From NCBI GenBank assembly GCA_040757655.1, contig JBFLWV010000017.1, forward strand, positions 1-40,323: DNA of 40,323 bases, read 5' to 3'. The notes beneath the pieces are model-generated. The model worked only from the letters and a program-made list of their open reading frames with translations, was not told the DNA's origin and ran no database searches. Of this stretch, positions 15,579 to 23,476 are shown piece by piece (the stretch's first letter is position 1; each line of letters opens with the position of its first letter). A program made the translations under genes and the position numbers. Source of the DNA: 2-02-FULL-49-11 sp040757655 (GTDB lineage: Bacteria > Patescibacteriota > Patescibacteriia > 2-02-FULL-49-11).

Positions 15579-15749
15579 ATGGATTATTCTACTATCTGTC
15601 CAGAATGTAAAAATGAATTACATGTTGAGAGAAATTCTTTGGTGGAAAATGATGTGGTTGAATGCGACTATTGCGGCATGACTCTTGAGGTTACGGCAGT
15701 TGATCCGCAAGGATCATTTGAAACGCTCGTGGTGGAGGAAGAGAAATAA
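15579..15749 (+). CDS. LysW-like zinc-ribbon amino-group-carrier-type protein
   Basis: A 56-residue acidic protein that resembles LysW, the carrier to which the amino group of alpha-aminoadipate or glutamate is attached during lysine or arginine synthesis in Thermus and archaea. It has a zinc ribbon with C7-P-E-C10 and C29-D-Y-C32, a LysW-like LEVTAVDP stretch at 36-43 and an acidic tail ending VVEEEK. True LysW ends in EDWGE and is acylated on the last Glu; here the last residue is Lys, so the tail is related but not canonical. It is divergent from the PLP enzyme and ATP-grasp gene, which is the ligase class that acts on LysW. It could instead be a plain zinc-ribbon protein. Identity to the LysW family is fairly likely; carrier function is inferred. 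Confidence 0.7.
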   Translation: MDYSTICPECKNELHVERNSLVENDVVECDYCGMTLEVTAVDPQGSFETLVVEEEK

Positions 15750-15757
15750 TAAGAATC

Positions 15758-15842
15758 GAACTCAAATCTCAAAATGCAGGTATGTCGTCCCGACGGAGTC
15801 GGGACGACATCATTTTGATCTTTGACTTTTGATTTTTGCATT
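15758..15842. repeat. inverted heptads around a central hairpin
   Basis: Left units (ACTCAAA, TCTCAAA) and right units (TTTTGAT, CTTTGAC, TTTTGAT, TTTTTGC) are inverted relative to each other and enclose a strong GC-rich hairpin. The array fills the space between two convergent genes. Confidence 0.75.
15782..15810. terminator. bidirectional hairpin terminator candidate
   Basis: Perfect 13-bp arms (ATGTCGTCCCGAC and its complement) with a 3-nt loop lie between the convergent LysW-like gene and the Mpl-type ligase. A T-rich run follows on the plus strand (CATTTTGATC). The position fits a shared terminator, although it may also be a mobile palindrome, since a similar GTCCGAC palindrome occurs in the ATP-grasp gene. 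Confidence 0.6.
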
Positions 15843-17277
15843 AAGCCCTTGAGGATGATAAGGCTGTCAGTGTTTGCTCAATCATGCCTCTGAAACCATG
15901 GGAGCCCATGAATACTACTACATCGCCCGGTTGGGCGATTTTTGTAATGCGCGCAACGAGCGTGCCATCTTCTGGCTCATACATTACTCCTTTCGAGGAA
16001 GAAGATGTGCTTCCTCTTCCCGCCTGAATCACCGTGGCGAGCTTTACACCATCCATACGCTCCTCCTCATCTTTTCCTGTTTTGGCGATGGAGAGGCGTG
16101 GAATCATGACGACGTCAGCATCCCTAAAGGCATTCTGATACAGAGGCTCTGTTGAAGCAACTCTATTCCCCACATTTGGCTCAAAAACCGCAATGATTTT
16201 AGAGTGAGGGAAGTGCAGCCGCAATCCCTTGAGCGTGGTTGCTGCCTTGGCCGGTGAATGGGCAAAATCGTCAACCACTGTCACTTCCTGTATATTTCCT
16301 CGAACTTCCATTCGCCGCCTCACCCCTTTAAACGTTTCCACTGCTCGTAGAATGGCATCTGTGGGGATGCCGCAATAGCGCGCCAATCCAACTGCACCCG
16401 CGAAGTGATCAAGATTTAAGTCCCCTAACACAGAACAATGGCACGGTCCAATTGTTTCACCGCGCGCGCCGTGAAAGGTAAGCGTTACGCCGTTTTTGTC
16501 GCGTGCGAGTATTTCTAGTGACCAATCGGCATATCCCTCACCCCTCCGATTGTATGAGAGAACAGAAGCGCGCGCCTCCTCAAGAACCGTGCTCGTATGA
16601 GGACGCTCCATCGCAGCTACAATAAGCCCCTCAGGGGGAATACTACGGATGAGCATGTTAAACACCTTCAGATAACTCTCCTCGGTGGTGTATACATCTG
16701 CGTGATCCCACGCAGCGCCGGTGAGCAACACGTACTTCGGTCGATAATAGGAAAATTTCGGCACGAGATTCCACCGACTGCTGGGGTATTCGTCTCCCTC
16801 CACCACTGACCACTGGCTGTCGGCTATGCGGACGCCGTCCTGGAAATTACGCACCAGACCCCCCACCATATACGAGGGGCGCCTGTCAGCCATTTCCCAT
16901 ATCCAGGCAAGGAGCGCCGTGGTCAGTGTTTTCCCATACGTACCCGCCACGATAATTGATTCGTGTCGTATGAGAAATTGGGATAATATTTCAGGATAGG
17001 AATGGAAGGGTATGCCCCTCTCCCTCACCGCAACATATTCAGGGTTCGAGGTGCCAATATAATTTCCCACCACTACCAACTGAGGGTTCCCCATACGTTC
17101 TGGGTGAAACCCTACATAGAAATCGATCGCATTCTGTTTCAAATAATCTGACATGGGCGGGAAAATGCCTTTATCAGAACCAGTCACACGCCATCCCTGA
17201 TCCCGCAGCGCTTTTGCGAGCGGCGCCATGGCAGTGCCACATATTCCTATAAAATGAACATGCTTTCTTTCAATCAT
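15841..17277 (-). CDS. mpl: Mpl-type UDP-MurNAc peptide ligase
   Basis: A 478-residue Mur ligase most like Mpl, which joins a free wall tripeptide to UDP-MurNAc for recycling. The N-terminal HFIGICGTAMAPLAKALRDQ and GSDKGIFPPMSDYL are Mpl-type (PPMS is diagnostic against MurC). The P-loop is GTYGKTL at 112-118, with Tyr for the usual His. VVEGDEYPSS, GAAWDHADVY and VVDDFAHSPAKA complete the three domains. A second MurC-like ligase beside murC in a small genome is notable: either it salvages peptides or it replaces another peptide-adding step. It overlaps a heptad array at its 3' end and is preceded by the acyltransferase gene on the same strand. Confidence 0.85.
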   Translation of the reverse strand: MIERKHVHFIGICGTAMAPLAKALRDQGWRVTGSDKGIFPPMSDYLKQNAIDFYVGFHPERMGNPQLVVVGNYIGTSNPEYVAVRERGIPFHSYPEILSQFLIRHESIIVAGTYGKTLTTALLAWIWEMADRRPSYMVGGLVRNFQDGVRIADSQWSVVEGDEYPSSRWNLVPKFSYYRPKYVLLTGAAWDHADVYTTEESYLKVFNMLIRSIPPEGLIVAAMERPHTSTVLEEARASVLSYNRRGEGYADWSLEILARDKNGVTLTFHGARGETIGPCHCSVLGDLNLDHFAGAVGLARYCGIPTDAILRAVETFKGVRRRMEVRGNIQEVTVVDDFAHSPAKAATTLKGLRLHFPHSKIIAVFEPNVGNRVASTEPLYQNAFRDADVVMIPRLSIAKTGKDEEERMDGVKLATVIQAGRGSTSSSSKGVMYEPEDGTLVARITKIAQPGDVVVFMGSHGFRGMIEQTLTALSSSRA

Positions 17278-17310
17278 AGTTAGTTTTTGTAAGAATTCCT
17301 TTCCCTTAGA

Positions 17311-17435
17311 TTTTCAAATCCAAATTTCAAAATCCAAATGTCAAATAAAATCTCAAGCTCAAATGTCCAATGTCAAATTTGACATTGAGATTTTGGATTT
17401 TATTTGAACTTTGAACTTTGGATTTGGGATTTTTT
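17311..17435. repeat. inverted heptanucleotide array upstream of mpl
   Basis: Units such as AAATCCA, AATTTCA, AAATCCA, AATGTCA run inward to the palindrome TGTCAAATTTGACA and are mirrored on the far side by TTGAACT, TTGAACT, TTGGATT, TGGGATT. The array also encodes the last few residues and stop of the preceding acyltransferase gene, so it has invaded its 3' end. Confidence 0.8.
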
Positions 17436-18089
17436 AGGCTTACCTGGTCGCCACTTCTCCCCATCCCACCACTCCACCCCCTTAAACTGAAACTTGTAGA
17501 GCGAGCGCTCATCCTGAATGCTTCCCAGATACACGTAGCTCATTTGTTTTTCCTGCGCCCACAGGATAGCTTTGAGCATCATTGCCATACCCAATGACGG
17601 AAGCGCGAACGCACGTGAACGTGTGGTATCATAAAAAGGATACGCGTAATGGAGCATGGGTGGGAGAGAGAAAGAAAGACAATATCCTATCGGACACTCG
17701 TCGTCTTTCCATTGATATAAAAAGACGCCGTTCATACTTGACGAAGACGAGGTGAATAATGTTTTCACCCTCTGAGCGCTCATGGCGCGAACGCCCGATT
17801 TGTTTCTATAGAAATCAACTGCCATCTTTCCCATGCTCCAATGGTAGCGCGGAAAAGGTAAAGAGACATGCTGAAGAGCGAGGGATGTATATTTCCTCAT
17901 AATGCGTCGATTCTCACTCGATAGTTGAAAAATTTCGCAGGGAACTCTCACTGAACGCACCTGCCTCATGATATGAGGCCCCAATCTCGTGAGGACATAA
18001 CCCTTGTCATAGTTCTGTGCGATACGTTCGTTCGACGGTTGACCAAGGCTCAGTTCTTTAAAATAATGATACAAAGAGTAGTCGGTCAT
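17400..18089 (-). CDS. arginyl/leucyl-tRNA-protein transferase-like GNAT acyltransferase
   Basis: A 229-residue protein whose C-terminal half resembles the ATE/Bpt aminoacyl-tRNA-protein transferase domain of the GNAT fold: HYAYPFYDTT, then LPSLGMAMMLKAILWAQE, YVYLGSIQDERSLYKFQFKG and a WWDGEKWRPG tail. Family members move an amino acid from tRNA to the N-terminus of a protein; related GNAT enzymes modify wall peptides. The N-terminal cysteine cluster of true ATE proteins is not seen. It lies 120 bp upstream of mpl on the same strand, so a role in the envelope is possible but unproven. The final residues (KKSQIQSSKFK) come from a repeat array. Confidence 0.55.
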   Translation of the reverse strand: MTDYSLYHYFKELSLGQPSNERIAQNYDKGYVLTRLGPHIMRQVRSVRVPCEIFQLSSENRRIMRKYTSLALQHVSLPFPRYHWSMGKMAVDFYRNKSGVRAMSAQRVKTLFTSSSSSMNGVFLYQWKDDECPIGYCLSFSLPPMLHYAYPFYDTTRSRAFALPSLGMAMMLKAILWAQEKQMSYVYLGSIQDERSLYKFQFKGVEWWDGEKWRPGKPKKSQIQSSKFK

Positions 18090-18122
18090 ATGGCGGATGC
18101 GATATGCGCGGAGCGCATATGA

Positions 18123-18488
18123 TCATAGTGCAAACGTAGAAAGATAAATTGTAATCGCCAAGAGGAACCCGTTCATCACGCTGGTGAGGGTAAGTAAGGC
18201 CGCCGCAAGTCTTGGCTCATCCCGGTAGAGCATTCTCCCGATCCCACCATTGAAGAGGGTAAGGAAGGTGCCTGCCGCGGCAAACAGATACAAGTACCAA
18301 AAAGGGCCAATGAAATCAATGCCGAAATACACGGTGACATGGAGAGGGATCGGTTCGACTGACGGCTCAAAGGTGAAGTAGGAATACATCCAGGTAACCG
18401 TATTCAAAACTAATGAGAAGATCACATTCCAGAGCACCCATGGGATGCGAAAATATAGATCGTGACGTAATGTCGGAAAAAGTGGCAT
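18123..18488 (-). CDS. small integral membrane protein
   Basis: About 121 residues with three hydrophobic segments (roughly VLWNVIFSLVLNTVTWMY, FIGPFWYLYLFAAAGTFLTLF and LAAALLTLTSVMNGFLLAITI). No known family is recognised. I start it at the ATG at 18488 (MPLFPTLRHDLYFRIPW); an upstream ATG at 18542 would place the start on the far side of the divergent pilus promoter. It ends 33 bp before the acyltransferase start on the same strand and is probably cotranscribed with it and mpl. Confidence 0.6.
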   Translation of the reverse strand: MPLFPTLRHDLYFRIPWVLWNVIFSLVLNTVTWMYSYFTFEPSVEPIPLHVTVYFGIDFIGPFWYLYLFAAAGTFLTLFNGGIGRMLYRDEPRLAAALLTLTSVMNGFLLAITIYLSTFAL

Positions 18489-18513
18489 AGTAAGTGCGCA
18501 AGAACATATTCTA

Positions 18514-18522
18514 TGGTATAAT
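18514..18522 (+). promoter_or_regulatory. extended -10 promoter for the pilus operon
   Basis: TGGTATAAT is a perfect extended -10 element (TG-N-TATAAT). No good -35 is visible, as is common for extended -10 promoters. It would start transcription near 18529 and give a leader of about 185 nt before pilB. Confidence 0.6.
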
Positions 18523-18576
18523 ATCTTTATAAGAACGTCCATACCAATCCCAGTAAGTATTCACCTTTTCCCAAAC

Positions 18577-18692
18577 ATTTCCCGTATCAACGGCAGAACG
18601 CTCAGGGTGCGACGATTTTTTCTTCTCCGCGATTCTCACGCGGGACGATGAGAGCCCTCAAAAATCGCGATTCCCTTCGCGTTCCGGGAAAT
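18577..18692 (+). promoter_or_regulatory. structured 5' leader of the pilus operon
   Basis: Nested complementary segments make a multi-branched fold. The outer stem is ATTTCCCG (18577-18584) with CGGGAAAT (18685-18692). Next is AACGC (18597-18601) with GCGTT (18679-18683), then CGATTTTT (18613-18620) with AAAAATCG (18660-18667), enclosing a hairpin TCCGCG/CGCGGG (18626-18644). AGGG at 18604-18607 could pair across with CCCT at 18655-18658 as a pseudoknot or an alternative fold. It matches no riboswitch I recognise. Confidence 0.5.
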
Positions 18693-18712
18693 ACTGAATA
18701 GTTACCAATCCC

Positions 18713-20446
18713 ATGCCCCCTTCTCAATCGACAGATCTCCTTGAGGCAATCGTAAAGGGGAAAATTGCCTCAAAAAAAGAGCTGGATGTGGCAATAAAGG
18801 AAGCTCAAGCCACTCATAGAGCCGTAGAGCAAGTTTTGCTTGAGAAAAAATTAATAACCGAGGATCAGCTGGCTGAACTCAAGGCTGGACTTTTAGGATA
18901 TCCCTTTATTAAATTGAACACCCTCACCATCCGCAAAGATGTGCTGAATCTCATCCCAGAGCCGATTGCCTCTTCTCATCTCCTCGTCGCCTTTAGTCGC
19001 TCGGACACGAGCCTCAAAATCGCGACCCTGGATCCCGACGATCTTCAGACCTTTGAATTTATAAAGAAGCGCACGGGGCTTACTATAGAGATTTACCTCA
19101 CCACGCCAAGCGATATACGAGAAGTTTTGAAACAATACCACAAATCCTTGAAGGCGGAATTTGAGGAAATCACGAAGACCGAGATAAGTGGCGATGAAGA
19201 GCATGAAAAATTAAAAGAGCTCGCACAAGATCTCCCCATTATTCGTATTGTGGACACCTTACTGGAGTATGCCATTTTTGAAGGCGCGTCTGATATTCAC
19301 ATCGAACCTACTGAAAAAGAAGTGGTGGTGCGTTATCGTGTGGACGGAATCTTGCGCGACGTCATGACATTGCCCAAAAAAACCCAAGCGGGTATTGTCG
19401 CCCGCGTAAAAATTCTTGCCAACCTGAAGCTTGATGAGCACCGCTTACCGCAAGATGGGAGATTTAAAATTTGCACCAATGAGTACCGTATTTCATTCCG
19501 CGTTTCGGTCATTCCTGTGTTTGACGGGGAAAAAATAGTCTTGAGACTCCTCAACGAATCAGCACAGATTTTGACGCTTGAGCAACTTGGATTTTATGGA
19601 AACGCACTTCTCACAATCAAAACAAATATTGCAAAACCTCATGGCATGATTCTCGTTACCGGTCCCACTGGTTCCGGTAAAACCACGACGCTCTACACCA
19701 TACTCAATATCATTAACATGCCTACGGTTAATATCACCACGATTGAAGACCCCATAGAATATCGGATGCCACGGGTGAATCAGAGCCAAGTGAACCCTAA
19801 AATTGGTTATACCTTCGCGGCGGGTTTGAGAGCATTTTTACGCCAAGATCCTAATGTGATTATGGTGGGTGAAATACGTGATTCTGAAACGGCCGATATC
19901 GCAGTCAATGCAGCGATGACAGGTCACTTGGTGCTCTCTACCCTTCACACCAACGATGCAGCCACCGCATTTCCAAGACTCCAGGATATGCAAGTCGCAT
20001 CGTTTCTCATTGCTTCAACGGTGAACGTCGTTATTGCTCAAAGGCTTACTCGCAAAATTTGTCAAAACTGCAAACAGCCGGTGAAACTCGAACGTGATAC
20101 CGTGCAAGAACTCAGCCATCAATTTGACCTTCCTGCCATTATGGACATCTTCGTGAAAGAAAAGCTCGTTGAGACACCAAAGGAACGTTTTGAATCTCTT
20201 GAATTTTGGAAAGGAAAAGGGTGTAAGCAATGTAATCAAGAGGGATATAAGGGACGTGTCGGCATCTATGAAGTGCTTTCGATGTCGCCTGCAGTGGCTG
20301 ATTTGATTTTAAAACGAGCTTCAGCAGAAGAAATAAACACCTGCGCAAAAAAAGAAGGTATGTATACCATGGTCCACGATGGATTCATGAAAGCGAAGCA
20401 AGGAATTACCACTATTGAGGAACTTCTTCGCGTCACGAAAGACTAA
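18713..20446 (+). CDS. pilB: type IV pilus assembly ATPase PilB
   Basis: Hexameric ATPase (577 residues) that drives pilus extension from the cytoplasmic face. An MshEN-type N-domain covers about 1-150. The ATPase core has the Walker A motif GPTGSGKTTT at 317-326, TIEDPIEYRMPRVNQSQVN (Asp box), GEIRDSETADIA (Walker B) and LSTLHTNDA (His box). A zinc site is formed by CQNC near 450 and CKQC near 504, as in GspE/PilB and unlike PilT. First gene of the pilus operon, after a long structured leader. The start ATG at 18713 has no Shine-Dalgarno. Confidence 0.95.
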   Translation: MPPSQSTDLLEAIVKGKIASKKELDVAIKEAQATHRAVEQVLLEKKLITEDQLAELKAGLLGYPFIKLNTLTIRKDVLNLIPEPIASSHLLVAFSRSDTSLKIATLDPDDLQTFEFIKKRTGLTIEIYLTTPSDIREVLKQYHKSLKAEFEEITKTEISGDEEHEKLKELAQDLPIIRIVDTLLEYAIFEGASDIHIEPTEKEVVVRYRVDGILRDVMTLPKKTQAGIVARVKILANLKLDEHRLPQDGRFKICTNEYRISFRVSVIPVFDGEKIVLRLLNESAQILTLEQLGFYGNALLTIKTNIAKPHGMILVTGPTGSGKTTTLYTILNIINMPTVNITTIEDPIEYRMPRVNQSQVNPKIGYTFAAGLRAFLRQDPNVIMVGEIRDSETADIAVNAAMTGHLVLSTLHTNDAATAFPRLQDMQVASFLIASTVNVVIAQRLTRKICQNCKQPVKLERDTVQELSHQFDLPAIMDIFVKEKLVETPKERFESLEFWKGKGCKQCNQEGYKGRVGIYEVLSMSPAVADLILKRASAEEINTCAKKEGMYTMVHDGFMKAKQGITTIEELLRVTKD

Positions 20447-20491
20447 AACGGTTCCCGCAAAGTTTATTCATACTTCGCACCAAGAGGCCCC

Positions 20492-21589
20492 ATGCCCTCT
20501 CTCGATCAAAAGTTACTCTCGCCACATCCTCTTTCGTGGTTTACGCGCCACCGCCATATCTCGCTCACCGAGAAGATTTTTTTTATGCAAAATTTACAGG
20601 TCATGGTACGCACTGGCCTCTCTCTTGCGATGGCATTACGGACACTCGCTGATCAATCAACCCATAGCCGCTTTAAATATGTGATCCGCAACATTTACGA
20701 ACAGGTCGAAAAGGGTACGCCGTTTGCACGTGCCCTCGCTGCGCATCCGAGCGTATTTCCTGATCTTACCGTGAGCATGATCGAAAGTGGAGAACTTTCA
20801 GGGAAGCTTGACGAGGTGCTCCAACACGTGACTGAACAGATGAAAAAAGACCACGAGCTCATCGCCAAAGTACGCGGTGCCATGCTCTATCCTTCCATCA
20901 TCATCATCGCCATGGTCAGTATTGGCACTGCGATGATGATATTTGTGATTCCACGGCTCATTGATGTCTTTGCAGAATTTAAAGCCACACTCCCCCTCCC
21001 GACCAGAATTCTCATCGCCACGAGTAACTTTACCACTCGCAACGGCCCCTTCGTGGTCCTCGGGTTCGTCGCGCTCATCGTGGCGCTACGCGCATTCTCA
21101 AAAACGACAGCCGGTACCCATATCGTGCATGCGCTCCTGTTACGGATGCCCATTTTCGGCGCCATCATACGGAAAATTAACTTAGCCCGCATAAGCCGCA
21201 CGTTCTCATCGCTTCTCACGACTGATATCCCTATCGTTCAATCTTCCCTCATTACGTCACGTACTATAAAAAATGTGTATTACCGCGAAGCGCTCCTCGA
21301 TCTCGCAGAACGGCTGAAAAAAGGTTCCCAAGTCCATGCGGTCTTTTCCTCTTACCCTCACCTTTTTCCCCCGGTCGTGAGCCAACTCACACGGGTAGGA
21401 GAAGAATCAGGTGCCCTTGACCATGTCCTTTTACAGCTCGCGCTTTTCTACGAAGAAGAGGTAGATCAAATAATGAAGAACCTCCCCTCCATCATAGAAC
21501 CGCTTCTCATCTTGATCCTGGGAGCAGGAGTTGGTGCGATGGCGGTGGCCATTATCATGCCGATGTATTCACTCACGCAGACGATATGA
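20492..21589 (+). CDS. pilC: type IV pilus inner-membrane platform protein PilC
   Basis: Platform protein on which PilB acts. It has 365 residues with two GspF domains: the first at about 25-150 (FMQNLQVMVRTGLSLAMALR, FPDLTVSMIESGELSGKLDEVL) and the second at about 225-345 (INLARISRTFSSLLTTDIPI, FPPVVSQLTRVGEESGALDHVL). Each is followed by membrane segments (IIIIAMVSIGTAMMIFVIP and PLLILILGAGVGAMAVAIIM). It follows pilB by 45 bp, and its stop overlaps the next gene by 4 bp. The family call is certain. Confidence 0.94.
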   Translation: MPSLDQKLLSPHPLSWFTRHRHISLTEKIFFMQNLQVMVRTGLSLAMALRTLADQSTHSRFKYVIRNIYEQVEKGTPFARALAAHPSVFPDLTVSMIESGELSGKLDEVLQHVTEQMKKDHELIAKVRGAMLYPSIIIIAMVSIGTAMMIFVIPRLIDVFAEFKATLPLPTRILIATSNFTTRNGPFVVLGFVALIVALRAFSKTTAGTHIVHALLLRMPIFGAIIRKINLARISRTFSSLLTTDIPIVQSSLITSRTIKNVYYREALLDLAERLKKGSQVHAVFSSYPHLFPPVVSQLTRVGEESGALDHVLLQLALFYEEEVDQIMKNLPSIIEPLLILILGAGVGAMAVAIIMPMYSLTQTI

Positions 21590-23445
21590 AAAAAAGAATG
21601 CAGAATGCAGAATGCAGAATGCAGAATTATGGAGTCCTCCAATCGCCGGACAAAGCACCTTCATTTTGGATTTCTCAACAAGGGTTCACCCTCATTGAAG
21701 CTATCGTGGGCATTGCGGTATTTACGCTCATCGCCCTTGGCATCTATTCGGTCGTCACCCAGACCATAAAGTTAATCCACGCCGCACGCGCCCGTGTTGC
21801 GGCAACCGCCCTCGCGAATGAACAAATTGAGATTATCCGTAATCTACCCTATGCTCAAGTGGGCACGGCAAGCGGGATTCCCCCTGGCTCTCTCCCTCAA
21901 ACACAAACGCTCGTGCGCGATGGGATATCCTTTACGGTGAATACGACCATTCGCAATATCGATGATCCGTTTGACGGAACGGCAGGAGGAACACCAAACG
22001 ATACTGCTCCTGCAGATTATAAATTAGTTGAAGTTACGGTCAGCTGTTCTTCGTGCGCAGGAAATCCGCCTCTTGTCTTTACGACCACGGTTGCCCCTAA
22101 GAATCTGGAAGTCTCTACCACGAATGGATCATTGTTTATCCGTGCATTTGATGCAAGTGGCCATGCCGTACCCCAGGCGTCGGTATATGTAGAAAATACC
22201 ACAGTATCGCCTCCCATTGCGATCAACGACGTAACAAATAATGAAGGTTTGTTGCAGCTTATCGACGTTCCGCCTGCAAATGAATCCTATGCCATTAACG
22301 TGACAAAAAATGGTTATTCCACAGAAAGAACCTACCTACCCGGTGCACCAGAAAATCCAAATCCAGTAAAACCGCACGCATCCGTACTCACCCAACAAGT
22401 GACGCAAGTAAGCTTCTCGATTGATAAGCTCAGTACGGTGCTCCTCACCACGACGAATCAACTCTGCACCCCTCTTACCTTTATTAATATGCACGGTGCG
22501 GGCACCAAACTGATCGGAACAGATCCTTCTCTCTTAAAATACTCAGAAGATTTCTTCACTGATGGTAATGGTGCGCGCACGCTCACCAATCTTGAATGGG
22601 ATACTTATACGTTTACCCTCACCGATACCGCGTATGATCTTGCCGGTTCCATTCCCCTTTTACCCCTTCTCTTGCCACCTGATACGATCCTCCCCCTCAC
22701 GTTCATCCTTAAGGATCATACTCCCTATTCTTTACTCGTGAGCGTTCTCGATAGCGCTACCCAACAACCTCTCTCAGAAAGCCAGATCCATCTTTCCCGC
22801 AGCGGATACGACAACACCCTCATCACCAATCGTGGTTACGTATGGCAAACCGATTGGTCAGGAGGAGGAGGCCAAGAGCAATTTATCGATGAAACTCGTT
22901 ATGCGCATACTAATGGGGGGATTGACGCCACGACTACGCCGGGAGATTTGCTCCTGTTCCGTGAAGGGAGCAGCTATCAAAGCACTGGCGAGCTTATTTC
23001 ATCTACCATTGATACAGGACCTGGCACAAATTATGTGGCAGTTTTTTGGAAACCCACTGACCAAGATCCTCGCACGGGAAGCGACAGTGTGCACATGCAG
23101 CTTGCTTCAAATAATGATACTACCACATGGAATTTCATCGGCCCAGACGGCACTGCTTCAAGTTTTTACACGCCGGGCAGCTCATCCGTCCATGCAAGTC
23201 ATAACAATAATCGCTACATACGGTATAAGATATTTTTAAGCACGCTCGATCAAGCCCTTTCGCCCAATGTTTCAGATATCGGCATTACATTTGTTAACGG
23301 CTGTGTACCTCCGGGGCAAGCATTTTTCTCAAATCTCACGGCGAATGAGTACACCCTCGAAGTCAGTCATGAGGGATACGCCACCTCTACCGATAACGTC
23401 AGTATTACGGGGAATAACTCTTATTCAGTCATTTTGACTCCTTAA
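21586..23445 (+). CDS. large prepilin-like protein with carboxypeptidase-regulatory/PEGA-type beta domains
   Basis: A 619-residue secreted or pilus-tip protein. It has a class III prepilin signal, QQG then FTLIEAIVGIAVFTLIAL, with cleavage after G33 and Glu at +5, followed by the hydrophobic helix. After the pilin-like region come beta-sandwich repeats, each with a phrase like NESYAINVTKNGYSTERTY or ANEYTLEVSHEGYATST, typical of carboxypeptidase-regulatory-like or PEGA folds. These could be adhesive tip domains. The leader peptide is unusually long (33 residues) because it includes translation of a GAATGCA tandem repeat. The start overlaps pilC by 4 bp. Probably a minor pilin or tip adhesin; no close homologue is recognised. 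Confidence 0.8.
   Translation: MKKRMQNAECRMQNYGVLQSPDKAPSFWISQQGFTLIEAIVGIAVFTLIALGIYSVVTQTIKLIHAARARVAATALANEQIEIIRNLPYAQVGTASGIPPGSLPQTQTLVRDGISFTVNTTIRNIDDPFDGTAGGTPNDTAPADYKLVEVTVSCSSCAGNPPLVFTTTVAPKNLEVSTTNGSLFIRAFDASGHAVPQASVYVENTTVSPPIAINDVTNNEGLLQLIDVPPANESYAINVTKNGYSTERTYLPGAPENPNPVKPHASVLTQQVTQVSFSIDKLSTVLLTTTNQLCTPLTFINMHGAGTKLIGTDPSLLKYSEDFFTDGNGARTLTNLEWDTYTFTLTDTAYDLAGSIPLLPLLLPPDTILPLTFILKDHTPYSLLVSVLDSATQQPLSESQIHLSRSGYDNTLITNRGYVWQTDWSGGGGQEQFIDETRYAHTNGGIDATTTPGDLLLFREGSSYQSTGELISSTIDTGPGTNYVAVFWKPTDQDPRTGSDSVHMQLASNNDTTTWNFIGPDGTASSFYTPGSSSVHASHNNNRYIRYKIFLSTLDQALSPNVSDIGITFVNGCVPPGQAFFSNLTANEYTLEVSHEGYATSTDNVSITGNNSYSVILTP
21596..21623 (+). repeat. GAATGCA x4 tandem repeat in the prepilin leader
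   Basis: Four perfect copies of the heptanucleotide GAATGCA, followed by a partial copy, begin four codons after the start of the large prepilin gene. They encode the MQNAECRMQN run ahead of the cleavage site. Gain or loss of one copy would shift the reading frame. Confidence 0.9.
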
Positions 23446-23476
23446 ATCATACCTTCTATAGAGATGCACATTTAAT

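Noticed and set aside
18577..18692. c-di-GMP (GEMM) riboswitch
   Set aside because: The conserved GEMM core sequences are not found; only generic stem pairing is visible.
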